From Chaetoderma sp. LZ-2023a (lineage: Eukaryota > Mollusca > Caudofoveata > Chaetodermatida > Chaetodermatidae): DNA of 64,000 nucleotides. A program made the position numbers and the translations under genes. Location: assembly GCA_034401795.1 (NCBI GenBank), contig CM067373.1:93631103-93695102 (forward strand), written 5' to 3'. This document shows positions 44,827-55,080 of the stretch, piece by piece. The first letter of the stretch is position 1. Every line of letters begins with the position of its first letter. The notes under the pieces are model-generated. The model had not been told where the DNA came from. It was given only the letters and a program-made list of their open reading frames with translations, and made no database searches.

Positions 44827-45244
44827 TAAATAATGAAATAAACATATTTCTGACACATCCCTCTAAATAATGATTTGTTAATAATAACTTAATAATTTGA
44901 ACACTGAAATGGAGGTATACTAATGGAGGTAACTGTTGTAGATTTGTGAGATATAAATCAACATAGAACACATTAACCTACTTCAAGACCTTAGCCCTTA
45001 GAACCCTACAGACGAAATAGGAGAAATCATCCGTAATTTAATAAATAATATTATGTTGCATAATTTGAAACTTATTTGACTGTGGAATTGTACACACACG
45101 TGACCGACACAACAGGACAGGAAACGACTTGACGCAACGTGCCGAATTTACTTGAGACTTTAACCAAACCCATTGTGACACGACACAACGTGATGAAATT
45201 CCAATAAGACACACATATATTAAACCTGTTATTGTCTGTTTTAG

Positions 45245-45360
45245 GTTTCAACAAGTCTAACCCAGTCCCTGGCCACTTGGTGTATCCACTGTGGGAGCGC
45301 ATGTGCTGTTGCTGTAGAAGTCATTGCGGGAAGTATAGAAAAGAATCCAGATTTAGCCGT
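45245..45360 (+). CDS. SLC5 symporter exon (cytoplasmic tail)
   Basis: Encodes GFNKSNPVPGHLVYPLWERM, a CCCC cluster, then RSHCGKYRKESRFSR: the cytoplasmic tail after the last helix. The four adjacent cysteines could be acylation sites (inference). The donor CCGT|GTAAGA is followed by a phase-0 intron. If it were not spliced, the frame would close four codons later at 45373, which would be an alternative terminus. Confidence 0.82.
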
Positions 45361-45415
45361 GTAAGAATTGAATGACTGCCACACGCTATTCGAGAAACCA
45401 TCCCCCTGATACTGA

Positions 45416-45501
45416 GGGTTACTGGGCCGCTACTGGCCGAATACCGGGCCATATTGGCCCACTATTGGCCCAGTACCAGTTCAGTAACTCGCGTTATCAT
45501 G
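45416..45501. repeat. HP3 palindrome, copy 2
   Basis: GTTACTGGGCCGCTACTGGC faces GGCCCAGTACCAGTTCAGTAAC, with ATACCGGGCC / GGCCC in the centre; ends in GCGTTATCATGG like copy 1. Confidence 0.75.
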
Positions 45502-45944
45502 GCTGTGGTCGTCAGAAGCTACGTTTTATAGCCAATAGATCGCGCTTTCTTAAGACACCTTATCAAGAGACCATATCCACTGGCCATAAAACCTCTTTTC
45601 AGACAACAACTCACATACATTAAGAGATAACTGGTATTTTCTGACGGTATTAATCCGGATCTATACCGGACACACTGTCGGAGCAGGTAAAACAGGTGTT
45701 AATCAGGACTCACAGAAGCATACAAGTATCTGGCTTTTGACATCTGCCTTGAAAAGCGTTAAATTTGAGGATTACTTTGAAGAGTTTTTTGAAAAATGCA
45801 TTAATGCGTTTGAAAGCCATCCAACTTAAGATTTAAACTCGAATTATTTCCCTTGAATACATATATACTCAGCTGATGTAGTGAGTAATCAGTTCTCACA
45901 GCATCTAATTGTAAAATTTGTCACTCTGACCTCTTTATAAGTTG

Positions 45945-46313
45945 TACCGTATTTTAAGATATGCGCCGTCCATCTCTATCTAAGCTCCAACCACACCTCG
46001 CTCGTGTTGGGATCGATCGATCTCTGAACTCCCTGACTATCGATTTCCAGAAACTATACAGGTAAGCTGTTGAATGTTTTGAAATTAATTTGACTGGTCA
46101 AATTAGTTTCAAAATATTCAACAGCATATGTTTATTAATTAGCAAAGAATTACAAAGACATACAATACATGCAACGTGTCGGACTATTTGAGATTTGATG
46201 ACTGTCTATATGAAACCCTTTGTGACGTAATGATTGTGACGTCATCCTATACTCGCTGAGCTGATTATGACGTCATACGAGGTCAGATGATGGATAATCT
46301 GGAAAGGTGAATT
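45945..46313 (-). mobile_element. HP1 composite, minus orientation, shortened hairpin
   Basis: Left arm CATCTCTATCTAAGCTCCAA, GATCGATCGATC near 46012, then HP1 at 46065-46126 reduced to the two arms with a 2-base spacer (TTTGAC-TG-GTCAAA). Then AGACATACAATACATGCAAC, CRE-like blocks, and right terminus TCTGGAAAGGTGAATT. Confidence 0.85.
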
Positions 46314-46335
46314 AGATAAGAGGTCATATCTCTCA

Positions 46336-46418
46336 TTACGCACTTTACCGGGCCTGTACTGGGCCAATACCACTCTGTATTTGCCCGGCATTGATCCAGT
46401 ACCAGCCCGGTAACATGA
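46336..46418. repeat. HP3 palindrome, copy 3
   Basis: TTACCGGGCCTGTACTGGGC and CCAATAC face CCAGTACCAGCCCGGTAAC. Confidence 0.8.
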
Positions 46419-46748
46419 GCTGTTAGGCATGCATGTATGTGGGAAGCTGTAATGGATAATCTAAACTGGCGTGGATGTGCTTGTGGGGGGGGGGGGGTTG
46501 TATTTCTCAGGAATGGGTTCAAGGTAAAAGTTTTTCCACGTCAGCGAGAAAAATGGCAAATTTGTCTCAATAACACATGTACTTAGCGACGCTTGTATAT
46601 TACTTGACAATCGATTTTCGTGTTGTATCCCGAGCGTAGAGAAACTTTCAAAGGACTTTAGGCATAGCTCCATAGTTATATACACGTCGCCCGTCAACTG
46701 TGTCCAGATTAGGTCACGTCAGCACTGCGTGACTGCCATATATGTAGT

Positions 46749-46905
46749 GATGGTGATGATGATGGTGATTTTGTTGTTGTTGTTGTTGTTGTTGTGTTGT
46801 TGTTGCTGTTGCTGGTGGTGGCAGTGGCGGTAGTAATAGTGGTAGTGGTAGTGGAGGTAGTGGTGATTGTGATGACGGCGACGACGACGACGATGATGAT
46901 TAAAT
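46749..46905 (+). repeat. Compound trinucleotide microsatellites
   Basis: GATGGTGAT, (TTG)n, (GGT/AGT)n, (GAC)n and (GAT)n blocks in succession. Poly-G of about 12 bases lies at 46487-46498. Confidence 0.93.
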
Positions 46906-46953
46906 AAAAATTGTAAACATACGTATTAATTCATTGAATACTGCTAAATTGGA

Positions 46954-46959
<6 letters not shown>

Positions 46960-47011
<52 letters not shown>

Positions 47012-47012
47012 T
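46960..47012 (+). repeat. (TTA)n microsatellite
   Basis: Nearly pure TTA run ending 33 bp before the last SLC5 exon's acceptor, mirroring the (ATT)n run before the exon at 16977. Confidence 0.97.
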
Positions 47013-47045
47013 GACTAACCTTATTGTGTTCATCTTTATTTTTAG

Positions 47046-47090
47046 GAGGAGAATGGCGACACGACTATGTCTTTGTTAAACGAAAAGTAA
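47046..47090 (+). CDS. SLC5 symporter terminal exon
   Basis: Acceptor TCTTTATTTTTAG, then EENGDTTMSLLNEK and TAA. Joined in phase 0 to the tail exon it gives a hydrophilic C-terminus, plausible for the family. The short length and generic sequence make this the weakest exon. The alternative is read-through of the previous donor and a stop at 45373. Confidence 0.65.
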   Translation, partial: EENGDTTMSLLNEK

Positions 47091-47095
47091 CGAAT

Positions 47096-47260
47096 CATCC
47101 ATATCACACCCATTTCAAGTTAAGTTCCATCAAATTTATGTGCGTGTTGGAATCGATTTGAAACTTTGAAACCTGAATTATGAGAATATAATTCTCAAGC
47201 TAACTATGCAGGTAAGCTAATGAATATTTTGCAACTAATTTGACTGACGGCTGTTAATGC
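47096..47260 (+). repeat. HP1 composite fragment directly after the stop codon
   Basis: ATATCACACCCATTTCAAGT, GTTGGAATCGATTTGAAAC, then GGTAAGCTAATGAATATTTT and the left HP1 arm GCAACTAATTTGACTG. It begins six bases after the SLC5 stop, so the 3' UTR is largely transposon sequence if this exon is right. Confidence 0.75.
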
Positions 47261-47660
47261 ATATCAGAATGTTTATTAAAATGTAAATTAACCAATGTCA
47301 CACAATTCAGCCACTTTTGTGACGGACCATTGCGACTTTCGTGATGGAGCTATGTCATTTTTATTTGACGTCAGATAGCAAGTGACATATGTGATTATGA
47401 CATGAGATACTTGAGTGACAGATCGGATCGCTCTAAAATACCTCATTTCATACGAGAATAGTGATACTTAATAGTAAAGTCAGGGTGTGGCACTGACAAT
47501 ACATTTCCTGGTGAAACACTTGAAATGCTTTATGAGATTTTCTTGAATGTTGGTACACGAGTGCCGTCACATAAGAATATCAATACCTATGTGAAACTCG
47601 TCAACCCTTCTTGGTCAAGTCGGCCAAACCGGTCTTTGAAGCGGTATTGAGCAGCCTCCT
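47261..47660. other. No gene; repeat-derived text
   Basis: 47360-47440 resembles the 285-bp duplicated unit at 42890-42935. Otherwise unassigned. Confidence 0.5.
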
Positions 47661-47785
47661 TGTACAGGCCAAGAGAAGACGCTCCTTGAAGAACTACCAC
47701 TGGATTTACTGGCTCGGTAACTGAGCCAGTTATTTCACTGGTAAATTTTCAAAAAATCATCTTCACTTTTCCTGCAAATGGACAC
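47661..47785. repeat. HP2 palindrome, copy 4
   Basis: ACAGGCCAAGAGAAGACGCT and ACTACCACTGGA face TCACTGGTAAATTTTC and CCTGCAAATGGACACC, with a GGCTCGGTAACTGAGCC centre. Confidence 0.8.
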
Positions 47786-47821
47786 CCATTACGCCCACTC
47801 ACATATCTCCGCCGTCAATTC

Positions 47822-47887
47822 AAAGGCAAACAGAAGGCTATTTTTGTAAATTTCAGTAGTAAATATACAAAAATAGTCTTCTCTTAA
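47822..47887. repeat. HP2 short derivative
   Basis: CAGAAGGCTATTTTTGTAAA faces TATACAAAAATAGTCTTCT with a small loop. Confidence 0.65.
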
Positions 47888-48013
47888 AATTTTCTTGATA
47901 AATCTTAATTTCTATGAGTAGCATTTTGAGCGTGTTAAGACGCTGTTGACATAAGATGGGTGTTAAACAATTGGTACTAAAGAAGACGAATTATCTGCGA
48001 TGTAAGAAGTATT

Positions 48014-48085
48014 CTGTTGACGATTTTGAAAACGAGTTCACGGGAAGATGTTACTGCCTAACGCAGCAACAGCTTCACGTCAGCT
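48014..48085. repeat. Decayed HP1
   Basis: CTGTTGACGATTTTGAAAAC then core TGTTACTGCCTAACGCAGCAACAGC. The core with its flank (to TTCACG) recurs at about 48763-48795 without arms. Confidence 0.6.
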
Positions 48086-48338
48086 TACTAGCATCGGCTT
48101 ATATCTGCCTTGGCTTGGAAATTGTGTTGTTTGGAATTCGGGATTGAAAGGGTTGAATCACAGCCACGTATTGATCACAATTTAGAAAAATAATTACAAT
48201 CAACGAATTAAAGGGTGAGAATTAGCAACTAATTTTCTACTCTAACGAGTTACCTCCCATGACAACGATTACTATGCAATGGTAACCCTTTAACCCATGA
48301 CATTCCAGTGTCGATTATAGGCGAGCTGTGCGGGTAGG

Positions 48339-48430
48339 CTGTTGAATATTTTGAAACCAATCTGACAGAAGCCTGTTATTGTCATAGGCAGCAGCAGCTC
48401 CAAGTCAAGGTGGTTTTAAAAATATTCAAC
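48339..48430. repeat. HP1 palindrome
   Basis: GCTGTTGAATATTTTGAAAC and, at the right, GGTTTTAAAAATATTCAACA, with core CCTGTTATTGTCATAGGCAG. Confidence 0.8.
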
Positions 48431-48887
48431 ATACAAAAATAATGTCGTTTCTCGCCTGTAAGGTTTAAATGGTGAATGCGGCCATCTATTAACTGTTAGA
48501 TTCTAATATGTTTCTAATCTTTTAAACCATGGCATCTAGTATCCCATGAAAAGCTAATAAATGGTTAGATATTTAGAAACTCATTGAAGGAAGTCGTTGT
48601 TACTTTAAAGTTCTCGTATCCCATTAAATAGAGAAATACGTGCACGAGATATGATATGTCTGCCGATTTCTGTGCAAATTACCCAGCATGCGATGTTACC
48701 CAGCGTGAAACATGCTGACTTTATTATAACTATTGGACGCCATATTAGTTGAGGCTATTCTATTGTTACTGCCTAACGCAGCAACAGCTTCACGCAGGCC
48801 GAGGTTACTCAAACAAAAAGTCACTGTTTGCATGTGCAGCTCTGGTCATCTACCAGCCAGCTATCTTAGTATAGGAATGTGATACAC
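48431..48887. other. No gene; arm-less HP1 core at about 48763
   Basis: AT-rich; only the HP1 core word TGTTACTGCCTAACGCAG is recognised. Confidence 0.5.
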
Positions 48888-49215
48888 TGGACCTTTCCAT
48901 TTTTAGATATGCCCTGCCCATCTCTAGCTAAGCTCCACCCATATCTCGCTCGTGTTGGGATCGATCGATCTCTGAACTTGCTGACTAGCAATTTCCAGAA
49001 AGCTATACAGGGAAGCTGTTGAATATGTTGAAACAAATTAGTTTCAAAATATTCAACGGCATGTTTATTAAATAGTAGGGACATACACTACTTACAACGT
49101 GTCAGACTATTAAGAGTTAAAACGTCCATATAGAATCATCTATGACGTAATGATTATCCTACACGCGCTTGGTTGATTATGACGTAATATGACGTCATTG
49201 TTCTGGAAAGGTCCA
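48888..49215 (-). mobile_element. HP1 composite, minus orientation, complete with mini-hairpin
   Basis: Perfect 12-bp terminal inverted repeat TGGACCTTTCCA ... TGGAAAGGTCCA. Inside are CTAGCTAAGCTCC, GATCGATCGATC, HP1 shortened to 45 bp (49015-49059, loop AAATTA), AGACTATTAAGAG, then CRE-like GATTATGACG blocks. 328 bp, non-coding; the cleanest unit for defining the family. Confidence 0.92.
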
Positions 49216-49547
49216 TTGCACTAAACCGCATTGAAGTACGTGTTATCGAAGGTGCTGCCGTGAATACGCCCTACGTTCTTACACCTAAAAAGATGGCTGA
49301 CAAATGACCACTTGCACGTGCAGACGTCGACGTTTATTGAGGAACCCCTGCCTAGATCAACACTAGATTAAACGAATATGGCATCCAGGGCACCGTATGC
49401 TGGGTAGCACTGCATGCTGGGTAAATTGCGCATAGATAAACAGGCATCTCAGATGTCCTGCAACACTGTCTCAATTTAATGGGACATGACAACATTAAGT
49501 AGCAACGTATTCAAATTAGGTCATTTTCGAAATATCCAACACAACCT

Positions 49548-49898
49548 TTAAAGGGACATATTCACAACTAAATGCCTGAAAATAAATTTGTTAAAATTGT
49601 AGCCTTTTAGAGGCTTAAATCGTGTGCCTAGATGTAATGAAACGAAACAAGCTTACCATATGATGATTTCATTCCTACACATTATTATAGTTTTTTAGCT
49701 GTGAATTTGAAATAGGGACTGGTGTCTCTAATTGAATCTCACAACCTAAAGAATTACATTAATTTATACGTGATGAAATCATCATATGTTAAGGTTTATT
49801 TCGTTTCTTTACACATAGGCACACGTTTTAAGTCCCCAAAGTTATACAATTTTAACCATTTTACTTTCAAGCATTCTGCTGTGAATATGCACCTTTAA
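49548..49898. mobile_element. TTAA-flanked palindromic MITE, copy 2
   Basis: TTAA|AGGGACATATTCACAACTAA at left; TGCTGTGAATATGCACCT|TTAA at right. Inner repeats TTTTAGAGGCTTAAATCGTG and ACGTTTTAAGTCCCC, plus CATATGATGATTTCAT / ATGAAATCATCATATG. About 85 bp longer than copy 1. Confidence 0.85.
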
Positions 49899-50514
49899 TG
49901 CATCGCATTTCAATGACTGTATTTTCAAATTCATATTGAAGGTCTCAATGGAGAGTATTGTATAGGCGCTAATGATTATCACGCACAAATGACAATTAAA
50001 TAATATCATATTTAATATGAGCTTTTACAGGAAGGAATTTAATTATTTTATTACAAAGAAATTTAAAATAAAATACAGATTGATGAAAATATAAGATTAT
50101 TTTTCTATTATTACCTGTGGTCTATTTCGGCAGCGGAAACCGATATTGGTATCAGGGCACCATCGCCTGCAAAACAACAGTAACAGCAGCACAAAACACA
50201 CCAACATAAGTTCACCAACACCAGTACCAACACCAGCAACTCCAATCCCTACAGCAGCCGTTCCCCACCACAGCAACCAACAATAGTAGCTAAAACAAAC
50301 CCGGCTAACACCAGGCCATCGTCGCAACGATCGCCGCAACGATCACCGGCAACAGCAACACCGCGACACTAGCGAAAGGAACAACACCAATAAAATCTCC
50401 AACACATTAAACCACTACTGCCACCGCATTAAGCCTCTACACCCCCCCCCCCCGGGCCACCTCTACCGCCGCCGCACGCCATCACTATCACCACAACCAC
50501 TAACCCAGGCCACC
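49899..50514. other. No gene; AC-rich low complexity
   Basis: AT-rich to about 50120, then CAACA/CACCA-rich simple sequence and a poly-C of about 12 bases at 50441-50453. Confidence 0.6.
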
Positions 50515-50576
50515 ACCACCACCAGCACTACTACCACAACCCAACCACCACCACCACCACCACCACCACCACCACC

Positions 50577-50631
<55 letters not shown>

Positions 50632-50635
50632 GCAA
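50515..50635 (+). repeat. (CCA)n and (CAA)n microsatellites
   Basis: CCA run at about 50545-50590 passing directly into CAA run to about 50630. Confidence 0.97.
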
Positions 50636-50744
50636 CAAGTGGATTGATAGGTCGATGACGCGTCATCTTGCAAATCCCTCCCTCACACACACCCCACACC
50701 GATCCCCCATCCCCCACCCCCCACCCCCGGTGGAGCCAAATTTA

Positions 50745-51545
50745 AATGCCCTTTTGCGCTCCACAATCATATGGGTAACTCACATAACGAATTTGGTTGA
50801 CTTTCATCTAACAGTGTCAGAGGCGTTGCATTACAATCAATTTCATTACGTTTTGATCCCATGCTTATGCACTCCACATTGATATGGGTAACTTACATAC
50901 CAAATTATGTTGAATTCTGTCAAACAGTTTCGGAGGAGTTGCATTACAATTAATTTCTTGAACTTTTGACCCCTATCCCCAACCCAAAGGGGGCTGGGCC
51001 AAATGTAAATGTGCTCATCCATTCCACAGTGGTATGGGTAGCTCAACATACCAAATTTGGTTGAATTCCGTCTAAAGTTTTCGGAGGAGTTGCATTGCAA
51101 TCAATTCTTTACCCTTTGACCCACCCGCACCCACCCTTAGGGGTGGGGCCAAATGTAATGTGCTCGTGTACTCCACATTGATATGGGTAACTCACATACC
51201 AACATTCTTGGAATTCCGTCCAACAGTTTCGGAGGAGATGCGTTACAATCAATTTATGCAGGTTAAAATTTGATCTTTTGACCCCGCCAAATGTAAATCC
51301 GCAATCATATGGGTAACTCACATATCAAATTTGGTTGAGTTCCGTTTATTAGTTTCAGAGGAGTTGCGTTGCAATTGATTCGACTTTTTGACCGCTGCCC
51401 CCCACACCCCTTTGGAGGCGGTGCCAAATGAAAATATCGTCTTGCAAAGGGGAATCATATGGGTAACCCACATACTAAATCTGGTTGAATTCCACCCAAT
51501 GGTCCTGGAAGAGATAGCGTGACAGACAGACGGACAGACGGGCAG
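50745..51545 (+). repeat. Degenerate tandem array, period about 150 bp
   Basis: Six units anchored on ATGGGTA at 50771, 50884, 51034, 51183, 51309 and 51459. Spacings are 113, 150, 149, 126 and 150. Each carries GGTTGAATTCCGT, TTTCGGAGGAGTTGC and a TTTGACCC...GGGGCCAAATG block. It ends in GACAGACAGACGGACAGACG. Confidence 0.93.
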
Positions 51546-51738
51546 CAACAGCGCCCAGTCAAATTAGTTTCAAAATCGTCAACAGTATTTGATTAAATAG
51601 TAAAGACATACAATTTATACAACAATGCTTAGCCCGTCATCAATTATGCGTTCGTGACATATATATCTACGTCATTCATTAACTCATTGACTATGACACG
51701 TCATACACGTCACGTACTTGTAAACTGCAAAGGTCCGT
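51541..51738 (-). mobile_element. HP1 composite, partial, minus orientation
   Basis: HP1 right half (GGCAGCAACAGCGCCCAGTC, AGTTTCAAAATCGTCAACAG), AGACATACAATTTATACAAC, then decayed CRE-like blocks and CTGCAAAGGTCCGT. It starts exactly where the GACAGACG tract of the array ends. Confidence 0.8.
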
Positions 51739-52879
51739 CTGACTGTCTTTTCCACAAAACCCTCCATCTGGATCATGTTGATGGGTGAAGATCGAATGCC
51801 ATCTATCTGCAAGAGGTCTCTTTCGGGGTCGTTCCATCACGACTGCTTGGGTGAGCATATTCACATGAAATGCTGTTACCTGGAATGTCTTACCATTTCT
51901 TTCACCGAGAGCGAGGATCGCTGCACATTGTTCTGTCCACTGAATTTCCAATTTCGCATCTCTGTCCCAGCGGTAGAAATATGATTTATTACAATGACAA
52001 TAATACTCACTAAGGATTGTTTGTAGCTATATTTTGGAAGGCATTGAAGGCAGCGAGACTTCCTTTAAGCCGACTCTATTACCTAATCTGTGCTAAACAT
52101 CTGCCCAGTTTCAAGTTGTTAAGTTAGGCACTATGGAGAAAAAGCGGTACAAATATCACCCATACATTTCCCATTGGACCCACATTGAGCATGGGAAAGG
52201 CAGATTTCTAAAAAATGTTATTGGATGTATTCACCATAATGTCGATACCAAACCACTTCAATATAGTCCGAAGAGATTCGCCACGTTTCTGGTCGATCGG
52301 ACAAAAACATGTTGTAGGCTATTTTAGTTTCCAACCCTTCTTACTAAGAGAAGTTAAAAATCTGTCAAAAACAAAAATGGACAAAAATGAGGTACCTGGA
52401 CCTACAAAGTGTCATAAAATATCTTCCAATATACCCAATGAACTCGTGCAATTAAAAGGAGTCTAATTCAGCCAAAACAAAACGGGAAACCTGACGTCAT
52501 AGGGGGTTATGTTAATCCTAAGAGGGTGTATGTTCAGCTTCGGATTATAAGTCAACAAATATGGTTAGGACCCATATTGCCACATCCCTGCCATGTTTGG
52601 GGATACCAGATAAGGACTATTGGCGTAGTTGCAGTTTAAACTGGTTCTTCAATATTGGAATGGCAAGAGACATTTTTTAATATTTCTATTGAACTTCAGT
52701 AGACACAGAGAGTTACGTCATCTCTGCAAAATAATTTATTTGACCCAAAAGGGGTGCAGAGGAGAAAGATGGGGGATTAAAATGACACCTCCACGTCGGT
52801 CTCCTCCATCAGCGCCAACTTTGTTGGGAAACTAAGTCACCAAGGATTGCGGGCTGAAATCCGCATACAGAGGTAACTC
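51739..52879. other. No gene identified
   Basis: Several short frames (for example 52133-52327) have no recognisable family. Confidence 0.45.
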
Positions 52880-52912
52880 TGATTATGTCTAACCATCTTC
52901 AAACAAGAAACT

Positions 52913-53880
52913 GTGCTCGACATCCTCGGACAACGCCGATCTTTCAAGGAGCTTACCATAGCTACGTGGAATGTACGTGTTCTGAGCGCAACATCAAAGA
53001 GGCAAACTTTAGGTACAGACTGTGAACACTATACCATCGAAATTACATGCATTCAAGAGACTAAAGTAGCTAAACACTCTGAGCAGCAACTACAGACATG
53101 CCATAATCTAGTACTCATGGAGTAAAAACAGGCCACATACCGGGGTTTAGGCTTCGTAATCGGACAAGGGGTCTTGGACCATACCATTAGTTTTGGATAC
53201 GTCAGTGATGGCGTTGCATTCATCGACCTGGCTATACATACGCGAAAACACACCACCACTAAGTGTCGCATAGTCAACATATATGGCCCAAAATACCGAA
53301 AAAGACAAAGAAAATCCAGCAATATTAGATTCCTTATATGCAGAACTGAGCTCCGCCATTACAATCCCAGCTAGATGGCAACTGTTCGTGTGTGGAGATT
53401 TCAACTCCAACCTGGGTAAAATCGGAATTGGGGGCAAAAGTTCAGGACTTGGCTTATGCATGGGATCGTATGTACACGCAGCAGCAATGGAGACGTACTG
53501 GTGGCATTCCTTAGTTCCAATGGCCTATTTGTCGCAAATACGGCTTTCAAACACCCATGCCATCACTGGGCAACATGGGCCTGACACATTGCTGATCGTA
53601 AAGCCCCAAAAGGTTGTAAGGCTACAACAGCTGTCTTCAGCCAAATACACCTCGTACTGTGCAAGACAGAAGCGAAAACCCTACGTCGGAATGCTCGTTC
53701 CTATGGAGGCACAGACCTCGATTCTGACCACAAGCCAGTCATTACATGACTTCAGATGAACGCTCTCTACCTAATGTATAAACGCCATACCGGGCAAGAT
53801 GGTAGAGTCACCTACAACTTACCCAAGCTTATCAGCGACACTGATAATCAAATGTCATACAAAAACGCCCTCGATGAGCA
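52913..53880 (+). pseudogene. Non-LTR endonuclease domain
   Basis: ELTIATWNVRVLS (catalytic Asn) and ITCIQETKV (catalytic Glu) at 52950-53070; after frameshifts VSDGVAFIDLAIHTRKHTTT, YGPK, LFVCGDFNSNLGKIG; and near 53720 a DSDHKPVIT piece (SDH motif). At least four frame breaks. In the family this domain nicks target DNA to prime reverse transcription. Confidence 0.9.
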
Positions 53881-54218
53881 GATAGCTAACAGAAAGCATT
53901 AGGGATGCGCATCTATCAAAGTGGCCAAAGTAAAGACCGCACCAAACTACGCCGGGAGCACAATAACATTTTTGCGCCACATTAGCGAACACGTAAAAGA
54001 TCTTGCTATTCAACAAGCAGATTTCCTAGCTGATGAACTCACTGCCACGGATGACTGTCACAAAATGTTTCGGGAAGCCCGAGCCCTGAGAGTTACTGAC
54101 TACACACCACCACTCACAGTACACAACTCTGAAAGACTTTACCGGGACTGCCCAATGCAAAGCCGAGGCGATTCGGGAATGGGTCAAGGAACAGTTCACT
54201 GACCAAGAGGATGAGCCC

Positions 54219-55080
54219 TTGCACCCGTGTTCCGGAGACCCCAGACCATTACTAACACCAATTAAAACAGCAGAAGTTGAGAGGGCACTTAAAACCCTGA
54301 AAAATGGACGTGCATCTGGACCTGATGGCATGAGCAATGAACTATTCAAATATGCAAGTGACATTATCTCAAAATCGATCACGCACCACCTTCCCATCGA
54401 TGCTGTAGGCCAAGACACCCAAATCGCACTACCAAAGTCCAAGAAGCCACCTGGTCCCCATCCAATCTGCGGCCCATTGTTCTCCTCAACAACATACGGA
54501 ACATCCTATCCAATGTTACACTATGCCACATCCGAGACAAGATCGATGACTTCACTGGATCATTTCAAAGTGGCTTCAAACGTGGTCTCCGTAGACATGT
54601 CTAAACACTGACATTTCCATAAAATTTCCACAAAATGGGCATTGCCATGTCAGAAGCATTCGACACAATGAAACGGTCAACGATCCTAGATGTACTACGC
54701 CAGGTCAGTTTCAATGAAGACGAGCTACGACTAGTGAGACTACTGCTTGCAGACACCAAGCTGAGAGTACGAGTCAAGTCAGTGAAGTATGTAGAGTTTG
54801 AGACATCAATCGGCTTCCCACAGGGGGATGATCTATCTCATGTGCTTTTCACCTGTTACCCTGCTGCTGCATTGAAATCCGTGCACAAAAGTTCCCCAAG
54901 ACCAACACCACCCCACCCACCACCCCAGTGCCAATACTGGGTATGCCGCTAAAGATGGAATATGCCGACGATATGGACTTCATAGACAAGGAAAAGAAAC
55001 CCCTTGACGAACTTCTCCCGATAGCTGCAAGCAAATTGAAAATTGAGAATCTCTTTATGAATGAGTTCAAAACAGAGTTC
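54219..55080 (+). pseudogene. Non-LTR reverse transcriptase domain
   Basis: LKNGRASGPDGMSNELFKYA; motif A as MSEAFDTMKRST; GFPQGDDLSHVLFT (motif B); MEYADDMDFID (motif C, YADD, catalytic Asp pair intact). The frame is broken near 54600 and 54945. Confidence 0.92.

Larger units (their letters stand above)
14276..47090 (+). other. SLC5-family sodium/solute symporter gene (3' half, seven exons)
   Basis: Span of the only well-supported host gene. Seven exons share consistent phases (2, 1, 0, 2, 1, 0, stop) and together encode about 292 residues, the C-terminal half of a sodium-coupled monocarboxylate-type symporter (family length about 600). Introns measure 325, 2159, 24200, 2632, 935 and 1685 bp, all GT-AG. 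The protein would be a plasma-membrane carrier coupling sodium entry to import of a small organic solute. Assignment to the SMCT/SLC5A8-like branch rests on the LPGIPGLF and ALSTVSSGLNS text and the overall layout. The substrate cannot be read from sequence. The N-terminal half is not found in the window. Confidence 0.88.

Noticed and set aside
50463..50717. 84-codon minus frame rich in Val and Gly
   Set aside because: Translation of the CCA/CAA microsatellite.
52133..52466. Overlapping plus frames of 64 and 83 codons
   Set aside because: No recognisable domain and no gene context.
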